This document shows, one piece after another, positions 54,826 through 62,859 of a stretch of DNA of 64,000 nucleotides. Position 1 is the first letter of the stretch. Each line of letters opens with the position of its first letter. Under the pieces are notes generated by a model. The model worked only from the letters and a program-made list of their open reading frames with translations. It was not told the origin of the DNA and did no database searches. The position numbers and the translations under genes are program-made. The stretch is from Nitrospira sp. (GTDB lineage: Bacteria > Nitrospirota > Nitrospiria > Nitrospirales > Nitrospiraceae): assembly GCA_029194665.1 (NCBI GenBank), contig JARFXO010000002.1, positions 736,001 to 800,000 of the forward strand, in the 5' to 3' direction.

Positions 54826-56288
54826 TACTACTGTGTCATAAAACAGTTTATTATGGCGACATCTTCATGAGAGCAATGAGGTGCGCCATGAGCTGGAGCC
54901 TGGAGGCGAGATTTGAGCGATATTGCGACCGATTGATCGAGACGCTGAGGCCTGCGGATCGAGAGCAGCCTGCGCGCTGGTATCTGCAAGGATTGCTGCT
55001 GCCGGGGGAGCGCAAGAGCATTGAACCGATGGCGGCGCGAGTCCACCCGGAGCGCGTGCGTTCGGCCCACCACTCGATGCATCACCTGGTGGCCAAGGCA
55101 AACTGGAGTGATGCGGCGCTGCTGTCGACGGTGCCGCGGACCGTCCTGCCGAAACTGGTTGAGGAGGATGAGCTGGTGTACTGGATCGTCGATGACACGG
55201 GGGTTTCCGAAGAAGGGGAACCAGTCGGTCGGCGTGGCCCGCCAATACTGTGGCCAGACGGGCAAGCAGGACAACTGCCGGGTTGCCGTTTCGCTGTCGA
55301 TCGCGAGCGACCGCGGGAGTCTGTCGGGTGGGATTTCAGTTGTACCTGCCGCAGAAGTGGACCGACGACCGGGCGCGGTGCCGCAAGGTGGGCGTCCCCG
55401 AGGAGCTGGGGTTCAAGACCAAGCCGAGTGTGGCGCGGCAGCACATTGAGGCGGCCTTGGCGGCGGGGTATCCGCACGGCGTGGTTCTGGCCGATGCCGC
55501 GTATGGGGATGAGACGGCCTGGCGGGAAGCGCTGGCCGGTCGGGGCTGCGGTATGCCGTCGGTGTACGTCCGGGAACGACGGTGTGGTGGGGTGAGTGTC
55601 AGCCGCTGGAAGAGACGACGCCCAAGGGCTTGAAGGGTCGCCCGCATAGTCGCCTGCGGCGTGATGCCACGCATCAGCCGATGGCCATTTCGGCGGTGAC
55701 CGACGCCCTGGCGAGTCGCTGCTGGCGCACGGTCACCTGGCGCCAAGGGACAGAGACGCCGTTGCGTTCGCGCTTTGCGCGAGTCCGAGTCCGAGCGACC
55801 CACCGAGACCAGCCGCGAGAAGAGGAATGGTCGATCATCGAATGGCCGTCCGAAGCTGAGGCCCCAACGCATTATTGGTTCAGCAATCTGCCTGTGACGA
55901 GCACCTGGCAGGAGATGATTCGGACGGTGATGGGGCGGTGGCGAATCGAACGGGACTATGAGGAACTCAAGCAGGAGTTAGGGCTCGGACACTTCGCGGG
56001 GCGGAATTGGCGGGGATTTCATCATCATGCCAGCTTGTGCATTGCCGCCTACGGGTTCTTGATGTTGGAGCGGCTCACCGGCAGTAAAACAAACGCCGCT
56101 CGACTCCAGGCGCCTGTCGTTCCCACCAGGTTCCGCCCGCGTGGGGCTCAGTCCGATGCAACGGCACATCCCGATGTCGATAGCGACCGGCCGATTTCGA
56201 TTGGCACGGGCGATTGCCCGAACACTGTCGCGATGCCCCTGCTGTGGCAGAAACCAGGTCAATCAATGATATTTATGACACAGTAGTA
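54826..56288 (+). pseudogene. IS701-family element, frameshifted transposase
   Basis: Inverted ends TACTACTGTGTCATAAA and the complement are bounded by CTAG at 54822-54825 and 56289-56292, the short target duplication of this family. The transposase starts at ATG 54888 (MSWSLEARFERYCDRLIETL, RKSIEPMAARVHPERVRSAH) and needs frame changes near 55200 (then GFPKKGNQSVGVARQYCGQT) and again near 55320 and 55590 (FQLYLPQKWTDD; HYWFSNLPVTSTWQEMIRTV; WRIERDYEELKQELGLGHFA). Element ends are intact but the transposase is broken. Confidence 0.88.
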
Positions 56289-56292
56289 CTAG

Positions 56293-56419
56293 GAGCCTGT
56301 CCGACACTGACGAAATTGGCGGTTTAAGGGGGACAAATCACCCTGACTAAGTCGGGATCGTTAATCCCGAGCCAAATGTGTGCGACGAATTTTCCAGGCT
56401 CTCAATGTCGGACAGGCTC
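56293..56419. repeat. MITE-like 127-bp element
   Basis: GAGCCTGTCCGACA at the left and its exact complement TGTCGGACAGGCTC at the right enclose non-coding sequence. Inside is a small hairpin TCGGGATCGTTAATCCCGA. No ORF. It abuts the IS701-type element's CTAG duplication. The ends have the look of an IS terminus, so it may be mobilised in trans by a full-length relative elsewhere in the genome. Confidence 0.75.
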
Positions 56420-56933
56420 ATAATAGACTGTTAGATAACTCTCATACATATTTTCGAATAAATCGTCTCCATTTCAGCAGCTCCGAAAGGAGGAGGCAAG
56501 CTCAAGATCCATGAGCTTATTGTCAGACAACACTTGTCGAAACAATGTAGGGAACCTCACCCTGAGGGAACGGATACTTAAGCTGACGGTCTGGGTGGAA
56601 CGTTCGGTGCGCCGCCTGATGCTGCGCTTAACTCGCACGGCGCCGTGGAGCACGACCCGGCAACGAGTGGCCGTGGGCGCGGTACCAGGTCAACCACACG
56701 TAGGAAGGTATGGAGAAACGTGCCAGAGAGAACCTCAGACAGGGGACGTGTGTTGCGATTCTTCCGCGCAGAACGCGCGATGACCACCGGATCGCTCCCA
56801 ATAGAGAACATGGGCCCCTGCCGTTGCCATTAGCGACCACGACAGGGGCATGGGTGTCGCTGGCGAATCCAGAATGGCGGCCACTACCCCGCTGACTATC
56901 AGTCATGAATCATGCGGGCAAGGATGGTGATCC
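56420..56933. other. Spacer upstream of GT4, no firm gene
   Basis: About 510 bases. AAAGGAGGAGG at 56486-56496 precedes ATG 56511 by about 14 bases, but the 90-residue frame that follows has no recognisable motif and Arg/Cys-rich composition. A minus-strand frame at 56628-56906 is equally featureless. Likely promoter-bearing spacer or decayed DNA. Confidence 0.35.
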
Positions 56934-58040
56934 ATGCGCGTTTTGGCGGTGACTAATCTATACCCCACTCAGCGAAACGCGGGGATGGGTACTTTTGTCG
57001 AGCAGCAAGTCCTTGGGCTAAGACATAGCGGCCTGAATGTTGACGTGATGCACGTTAATCGCTGTGAGAGAGGTATGCGCTCTTATTTCACCATGGGAGC
57101 AGAACTTCGAAGTCGCATCGAGCAGTTTCAGCCCGATGTGGTTCATGCCATGTACGGGGGGGTCCTGGCAGAGCGGGTGACGCGCATTGTAAAAGATAGG
57201 CCGACGGTGGTTTCATTCTGTGGATCTGACCTTTTAGGGGAACTTCTATCAGGATCAGTAAGAAGAATTATGAGTGAATATGGGATTTTGGCGTCACATA
57301 TTGCGGCCAGGCGAGCTGCCGGGATTGTGGTCAAATCTCGGAACCTCGAAGAGGCTCTTCCTGGCACTGTTAGTCGATCCAAGGTTCGAATCATTCCAAA
57401 CGGTATTAATCTTGAGCGGTTCAGACCGCTTAACCTGGTGGACTGCCGCAACAAGTTAGGATGGGACCCCAGCAAGTTCCATGTTTTATTCCCCACCAAC
57501 GCTGGCGATCCTTGTAAGCGTCTCAACCTGGCACAAGCGGCAATTGACAAAGCCAACCGATCGGGACTGAATGCAGAGCTGCATCAACTTCGAGGAGTAC
57601 CTCATGAAGAAGTTCCCATCTGGCTCAACGCCAGCGATGTTGTACTACTAACATCATTACACGAGGGATCACCAAACGTCATCAAGGAAGCTCTGGCATG
57701 TGACCTACCAGTCGTTTCTGTAGATGTGGGGGATGTACGTGAAAGAGTTAATGGGATCGAGGGATGTCATATCGCGATGCCAGACCCCGATGACTTAGGA
57801 ATCAAACTGGGTTTAGTGAGGGCTAGAAGGGGGCGCATAGCGGGCCGTGAAAGAATGCAAGCCCTCTCCATAGGGCAAACTGCTCTATATTTAGGGAGCT
57901 TCTACCACGAGGTTGTAGAGTCTCATCGAAGCCAGGGTATTGCGAGTCGCATGCTGATTAATCCTAATATACTCTTAGACTTTTATTTATCCAGATTGGC
58001 AAGAAGGAGAAAGTTCGGTGGGCAATTAAAGAGCCATTGA
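56934..58040 (+). CDS. GT4 family glycosyltransferase
   Basis: 368 residues, ATG 56934 with AAGGA ten bases upstream. MRVLAVTNLYPTQRNAGMGT and FVEQQVLGLRHSGLNVDVMH open the acceptor domain. The donor domain has VLFPTNAGDPCKRLNLAQAA near 182 and LLTSLHEGSPNVIKEALACD near 240 (E-x7-E type) followed by LPVVSVDVGDV. The closing basic tail SRLARRRKFGGQLKSH may touch the membrane. Likely a polysaccharide chain-extending enzyme. It faces the AsnB-like gene tail to tail across about 240 bases. Confidence 0.88.
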   Translation: MRVLAVTNLYPTQRNAGMGTFVEQQVLGLRHSGLNVDVMHVNRCERGMRSYFTMGAELRSRIEQFQPDVVHAMYGGVLAERVTRIVKDRPTVVSFCGSDLLGELLSGSVRRIMSEYGILASHIAARRAAGIVVKSRNLEEALPGTVSRSKVRIIPNGINLERFRPLNLVDCRNKLGWDPSKFHVLFPTNAGDPCKRLNLAQAAIDKANRSGLNAELHQLRGVPHEEVPIWLNASDVVLLTSLHEGSPNVIKEALACDLPVVSVDVGDVRERVNGIEGCHIAMPDPDDLGIKLGLVRARRGRIAGRERMQALSIGQTALYLGSFYHEVVESHRSQGIASRMLINPNILLDFYLSRLARRRKFGGQLKSH

Positions 58041-58079
58041 AATACGGTTACTTGCTTATTACTGTGACTCCACTTAACA

Positions 58080-58195
58080 GATCACCGAGGAAGTCGTCTG
58101 CTCTCGTTAAGAGTTGTCTCGGAATAGGCTCAACGTCAACCGGCCAGAAATTCTCCTCTGCCACTGTCTCCTTGACGGGGAGGCTTACACGAGAG
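58080..58195 (+). repeat. Diverged ~105-bp repeat, copy 2 (pair with 44018)
   Basis: CGAGGAAG, CTGCTCTCGTTAAGAGTTGT, CCGGCCAGAAATTCTCCTCT and CCTTGACGGGGAGGCTTACA align with 44018-44120. No transposase is beside it. It lies in the convergent gap after the GT4 gene, so it may be an orphan IS end or a dispersed non-coding repeat. Confidence 0.6.
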
Positions 58196-58276
58196 GGAAA
58201 CATTCTGGCACAACAGCCACCCTAACAAGGAGGTTCCCCTGCTCCAGTCGGCTGTGAAGGTGGCCGATGCCGGCCG

Positions 58277-60055
58277 TCAACCAGATTTAGCGGCAGTACG
58301 GCGACGATCGAGAATCTCGTCGGACAGATCCTCGACCGACCGACCGACCTCAAACAGCTGCATCCATAGAAATTGGTTAAGGAGGCACCACAACACCATT
58401 GAGGCCCCGCCTTCCTCTCTCTGCAATGACTTCAGGACACGTGCGTCGTGTACTTGCGTAGCCATATCTACGATTGGCTGGAAGAGCGCACCCTGGGGAG
58501 CCCAAAAGCGCGCAGGGAAACCAAAGCTCAGCTTCCGACGTGTAACTAGAATCTCAGGGACGCCAAGTTGTCGCAAGGCCGCGCGAACGAGGTACTTCTT
58601 CTCTCGCAGTTTCACGTCCCAGGGTATAGTCATCACTGCCGCAAGAACTGAGGGACTCGTATATGGGCACGCAAGGTAGACACCGGACGCCTCTGCAAGT
58701 TTCCCCCAAATCGATATCGTGGCGTGTCCCTCTGACAATAGAGCCAGTGCGGTAACTTGATCGAGTAATGGTCGATCACAATAGGCCTCAAGGAGCGAGA
58801 GGCGCTCGCCGAGGAGCGCTGTGTCGTCGCAGGAGAGGATCTGTCGCACGATGTCACGATCACCATATCGGCCAAGAAGCCAGAGATAATGGTGAACCGA
58901 CGACAGTTGACGATCATACCGTCGAGTGAGGAGCGAACTCCACCGACCGTGCCAACCTAGAGCATTCGCAAGTGCCGCCGAAGCTGAGCCAAGATGTGTA
59001 ATGCGGAGGGACGCAACCGCTGCTCTATGGCGGTAGAGGAACTCGTGGGAAGCGTTCCCAACGACGCAGTCAGCACCCTCGCCGCAGAGGACCGCACCGT
59101 GGCCGACGGCGGCGCGATCCTGAAGCAAAATGTGCAAAAGCACGGATTGAAGGTGATGGACCGGTTCCTCGGCAGCATGGATGCTCTCAACCCACCCCGT
59201 TAAGTATCGTTCAGGGCTCGTGTTGTGGACCTGATGGACGACACCCAGCTGACGTGCCATAGACAATGCGTACTGAGCCTCGCCATCGTCCGAGTTCGCG
59301 AACGAGAAATTTGTTGAAAAGGTGTGTACATCCGGGTGGGTGACTCGAGCAAGTGCGCCAAGTAACGAGGAATCAAGCCCTCCACTTAAGAGAATCCCTG
59401 CACTGGGGAAGCACTGTAGCCATTCCTCAACGCGCGCACAAAGGACGTCAGCGATGTTCTCCTTGGGATCGACCCCTCCTCCACCCGGCCAGCGCCAACG
59501 CCGCTCTTCGCAGACCCTGCCTGCATCGAGATCAACGACGAGACATTGTCCTCCCGCGAGCTTTCGGACACCACGCAGGATCGATCGCGGGGGGGCAACA
59601 AACCGGTACATCAGATACTCCGGCGTGCATGCGGGGTCCCATGCCACTACGTGCCCGATTTCCTTTAGTCCGGACACTGACGTGGAACAGGTAAAAGAGC
59701 CAGGTCCCACGGACCAGTAACATGGTCTCCAACTCGCAATGCTATGGACAATCGTCACAACTCGCTTGGAGAGGTCAATTCCGACGAGCAGTAGAATGCG
59801 ATCGCCGAGAAGCACGTCGAGCGGCATACCGTTCAGAATACCCTCCTGAAGGGGACGAGTGTCGCTCTCCTTGAGTGGGAAACATGATTCCCCGGCGACG
59901 ATCCAGTCACCTATCTTACACCGGAAACCAAAGAGAGAGCCTGTGCGGATACTGACACGGAGGTCGCCACAGTCGAAATCGCGCATTGACTCATTGTAGC
60001 CCTCCGATGCTGATCCAAACGGCACTGGACGCAACCGTACCGACACAAGCAACAT
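58277..60055 (-). CDS. Asparagine-synthetase-like protein lacking the N-terminal catalytic Cys
   Basis: 592 residues from ATG 60055, with a strong GAGGAGGTGA five bases upstream, so the N-terminus MLLVSVRLRPVP is reliable. Class II amidotransferases start at Cys2, which is absent. The glutaminase-like domain persists to about residue 190 (VHSIASWRPCYWSVGPGSF corresponds to the region before FASEIKAL in AsnB). The synthetase domain is well conserved: SAGILLSGGLDSSLLGAL with the PP-loop SGGLDSS at 224-230, LCGEGADCVVGNASHEF near 322 and REKKYLVRAALRQLGVPEIL near 510. The protein can probably adenylate a carboxylate but cannot take ammonia from glutamine itself. Comparable Cys-less members include beta-lactam synthetases and lasso-peptide cyclases. 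Lies 180 bases downstream of an ATP-grasp gene. Confidence 0.85.
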   Translation of the reverse strand: MLLVSVRLRPVPFGSASEGYNESMRDFDCGDLRVSIRTGSLFGFRCKIGDWIVAGESCFPLKESDTRPLQEGILNGMPLDVLLGDRILLLVGIDLSKRVVTIVHSIASWRPCYWSVGPGSFTCSTSVSGLKEIGHVVAWDPACTPEYLMYRFVAPPRSILRGVRKLAGGQCLVVDLDAGRVCEERRWRWPGGGGVDPKENIADVLCARVEEWLQCFPSAGILLSGGLDSSLLGALARVTHPDVHTFSTNFSFANSDDGEAQYALSMARQLGVVHQVHNTSPERYLTGWVESIHAAEEPVHHLQSVLLHILLQDRAAVGHGAVLCGEGADCVVGNASHEFLYRHRAAVASLRITHLGSASAALANALGWHGRWSSLLTRRYDRQLSSVHHYLWLLGRYGDRDIVRQILSCDDTALLGERLSLLEAYCDRPLLDQVTALALLSEGHATISIWGKLAEASGVYLACPYTSPSVLAAVMTIPWDVKLREKKYLVRAALRQLGVPEILVTRRKLSFGFPARFWAPQGALFQPIVDMATQVHDARVLKSLQREEGGASMVLWCLLNQFLWMQLFEVGRSVEDLSDEILDRRRTAAKSG

Positions 60056-60235
60056 CCGTTCACCTCCTCACAACCAGCTTAGAACAACACCTCAGCTAGA
60101 CTAAGCCCGTCGCTATTGGTCCATCGCAGTCTGATGATGGGAAGATCAGAAGTTCCTTTTCAAGCGTGTCTGCTTGATAGGGCAGATGACAAGGACAGTG
60201 GTGCAATCCAGCGCTCTGGTACCTGGCTGAATACT

Positions 60236-61273
60236 TTATTGGCTGGATCGGTCAATGTCATTAAGAAGATCGATGAGAATCGCGTCCTGAGGCCAGACAT
60301 GTCCCTCGTACCAGGTCAACCTGCCATCCCAATATCCCGGACAGGAATGAACCAACTGTGGAATGTAGGTGTAGCTTACCTCAAGAATGAAAGGTTGTTG
60401 CTCTGCTCCTACCACGAAATCGAAGGCCATGCTTTGTGAGCCAACCTTCCGCGTCACATCAAAAGCCATCTCCACACACTTTTGGTTGATTCTACCGGTG
60501 TCATACACGATATCACCGCTGCCGGAAGCCCGAAAATCGCCGGGGCGAACGTTTCTGGTGTAGCCAAAGGCCCGGTTGCCAATGACGGTCACGCGTGTAT
60601 CAAAATCATTGCCTGGAATGAAGTCTTGAAAATACGCATACCCTTTCTCGCGCCCCATCATTCTCTTGTTGTTCTGGATCGTTGCCAAGACTCGCGGAAT
60701 ACGTTTGACGACATTCAATAAATCGCCTCGTCTCTTTGCAACTCGGTAACGCTTAAGCGCATCCTGCCCATAGTGAGCGACCGGCGAGAATCCGGAAGAA
60801 AAGGCACGTTCTGCTAAAGCACGAGCTGCAGTAGCACTGTGAACTAGCTTGACGTTGGTGGAACCAGCCCCCTTGCGCAACTTGAATACCTTCGGAAAAG
60901 AAACTCGGTCAATCCAACGCAAAGCTTCTTCAAGGTCATAAAACACGTAGGTGGGAACCAACGGTGCACCGATCGCCTCCAATAGATACTTCTGAGCGAT
61001 TTTATCGTCGAAATGCCAGCATGTAGAGACGCTCGGGAAGACTTTGACACCCATCGCCGCGGCGGCCATGATGACATTGCGCGCCATCAACTGGTCACGC
61101 GGGTCTCCATGGTTCCAATGCCACAGCAAGGTATCTGAAGAACTCAGCTGCTTCATAATGTCTGAATCAAGGCAGTTCACGACCTTGTAGGGGATGCCTT
61201 CCAACTCACAATATGCAATCCATCGATCAGAAAAACTACCGTTTCGGTGATGGATGGCCACTTGCCCAGTCAT
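60236..61273 (-). CDS. ATP-grasp domain protein, unknown substrate (B)
   Basis: 345 residues from ATG 61273. Order of motifs as in protein A (52682): HFDDKIAQKYLLEAIGAPLV and PTYVFYDLEEALRWID, PKVFKLRKGAGSTNVKLV with the ATP-binding Lys and glycine loop, YAYFQDFIPGNDFDTRVTVI with the hinge Glu/Asp and Arg, and AFDFVVGAEQQPFILEVSYT with the metal-binding acidic residues. The N-terminal lobe (AIHHRNGSFSDRWIAYCELE) is compact. Function may be ligation of a carboxylate to an amine on the glycan or a small peptide (inference). On the same strand as the ligase/polymerase upstream and the AsnB-like gene downstream, suggesting one transcript. Confidence 0.8.
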   Translation of the reverse strand: MTGQVAIHHRNGSFSDRWIAYCELEGIPYKVVNCLDSDIMKQLSSSDTLLWHWNHGDPRDQLMARNVIMAAAAMGVKVFPSVSTCWHFDDKIAQKYLLEAIGAPLVPTYVFYDLEEALRWIDRVSFPKVFKLRKGAGSTNVKLVHSATAARALAERAFSSGFSPVAHYGQDALKRYRVAKRRGDLLNVVKRIPRVLATIQNNKRMMGREKGYAYFQDFIPGNDFDTRVTVIGNRAFGYTRNVRPGDFRASGSGDIVYDTGRINQKCVEMAFDVTRKVGSQSMAFDFVVGAEQQPFILEVSYTYIPQLVHSCPGYWDGRLTWYEGHVWPQDAILIDLLNDIDRSSQ

Positions 61274-61425
61274 ACCGATTCCCTACCAATTTCTGCGGCT
61301 TTGGTTGAACTCAAGAGAACCAGGTCTCCCCCGTACTTAACGCCTTGCAAGAACATGATGCTGGCAAGGAAGGGAACACATATCGTTTGATGGGAAGGGC
61401 CACAATTGCGAAGAGCATAGACTTA

Positions 61426-62763
61426 TCATATTTTCTCATACGAGGAGCTTTGGGTTACCGCATTGGGCGACACGATGCCTGTAGGCCAGATCCATCGCCG
61501 AGCCCCAATCAACATGCCCAAACCAAAGGAAAACCACTTGTCCCAAAACTGGTGAGACTCCAACAACACCATACCGAGCGAGACAAGTATCCCCAACAGC
61601 GCAAGCGACAGCCCATCACGACCACATCGCAATGGAATTGCACGATAGATGAGCCATAGCATCAACATGAACATGAAGAGACCGAACACCCCCCAGAAAA
61701 TTGTGACCTGGAGAAAGGTGTTATGTGCACCTAACACGTTGTTCCCAGAATCTCTGAAAAATCCATTATCGAATCCCCACTTGCCGAAGAAATTTCCCGC
61801 ACCGACACCGGCCACGACGTATTCCGGCAGCCGGTTCAGTGCCGTGGTATATATATACGCACGGCCCTCCATCTTTCCGCCCTCGCTCGTCGCGGTCGAG
61901 AACGTCATCCGGGACCACACAGCCTCAGGAACAAAAACATAAATGCCCAAACCTAGAATAGAAACAAGAATCAAAGCTTTTCCTTGTTTCACTCCATGCG
62001 CATAGAGAACCGTTGCAACCGACACGGCGGTGATTACCGCAGCCCCCCTAGACATCGGCAGGAACGCGGCCACAAGGCAGAAGATGCCTATTCCCAACAA
62101 TAGGATACGGAAATACTTGAACCGGTCTGATAAAGACAGGGCGAATGCGACGATGGCTCCCTGAGCGCACATGAAGGCCAATCCATTTAAATTAGCCTTG
62201 ATGCCCGTATCCAGGCCACCACGAAGGTTGCTAGCCTCATGGAAATCACTTGTTGGTCCCATTCCTTGCAGCATTCCATACGAAGTCAAGTAGAGGACAA
62301 CTGATACCCACAAGGCCGTCCCGATACATCCATACAGGCCAGTGGTCAACCCCGATCGATCCCGACACAGCACTGCCACACATACCGCACCTCCAATCAT
62401 TTGTGCAAATCGTATCACCTCCTGATACCTAGATAGCGGACTTGAAAACTCAAGAAGGATGGCGACGCCAATGAAGGCATAGGCTGCAATGAAAACCGGA
62501 TGGTACCAAATCTCGCCCAAGATGCGAGGTCGATTCACAATGACGTATGAGAAGAGCGCGGCGAAGAGAAGAAAAGAGGAGCTCACCCCGGCCACTGTAG
62601 GAAAGGAATTTTGCAGCGGTAACGCGACCATGGAAGTCCAAAGCAAGCATCGCTCAACCGGGGTGACGCTGGGATAGGTAAGGATGTATCGAGCCGCGGC
62701 TGGTTCCTCATTGGCCAGCATTCTCCGCTCCAATCCAACAGATCGGTTCATCATAGCGGTCAC
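61426..62763 (-). CDS. O-antigen ligase / Wzy-like polymerase membrane protein
   Basis: 445 residues, about ten to twelve hydrophobic helices (for example NSFPTVAGVSSSFLLFAALF, AFVCAQGA-like segments and FGLFMFMLMLWLIYRAIPLR). The Wzy_C/O-antigen ligase signature region is visible near 310-345: VVAGVGAGNFFGKWG, then NNVLGAHNTFLQVTIFWGVF with the conserved HN (periplasmic loop). It would polymerise or ligate the lipid-linked oligosaccharide on the outer face of the inner membrane. Ligase and polymerase cannot be separated by sequence. Followed by the ATP-grasp gene on the same strand. Confidence 0.85.
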   Translation of the reverse strand: MTAMMNRSVGLERRMLANEEPAAARYILTYPSVTPVERCLLWTSMVALPLQNSFPTVAGVSSSFLLFAALFSYVIVNRPRILGEIWYHPVFIAAYAFIGVAILLEFSSPLSRYQEVIRFAQMIGGAVCVAVLCRDRSGLTTGLYGCIGTALWVSVVLYLTSYGMLQGMGPTSDFHEASNLRGGLDTGIKANLNGLAFMCAQGAIVAFALSLSDRFKYFRILLLGIGIFCLVAAFLPMSRGAAVITAVSVATVLYAHGVKQGKALILVSILGLGIYVFVPEAVWSRMTFSTATSEGGKMEGRAYIYTTALNRLPEYVVAGVGAGNFFGKWGFDNGFFRDSGNNVLGAHNTFLQVTIFWGVFGLFMFMLMLWLIYRAIPLRCGRDGLSLALLGILVSLGMVLLESHQFWDKWFSFGLGMLIGARRWIWPTGIVSPNAVTQSSSYEKI

Positions 62764-62859
62764 TTAGATTTTCCTTTGCCCATGTATAGATAGAACGACC
62801 ACTATCCTTGTCTAACGTGGCTCATTCGATCCACTCCGACCTCTGTCTCCGTCTCCCAC

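Noticed and set aside
60096..60206. A 36-residue minus-strand frame (TTG start, Cys- and Asp-containing) between ATP-grasp B and the AsnB-like gene, considered as a RiPP precursor
   Set aside because: No Shine-Dalgarno, TTG start, no leader/core pattern (no conserved Thr-Gly boundary or graspetide core), and no RRE or leader peptidase gene nearby. Worth only a conservation check.
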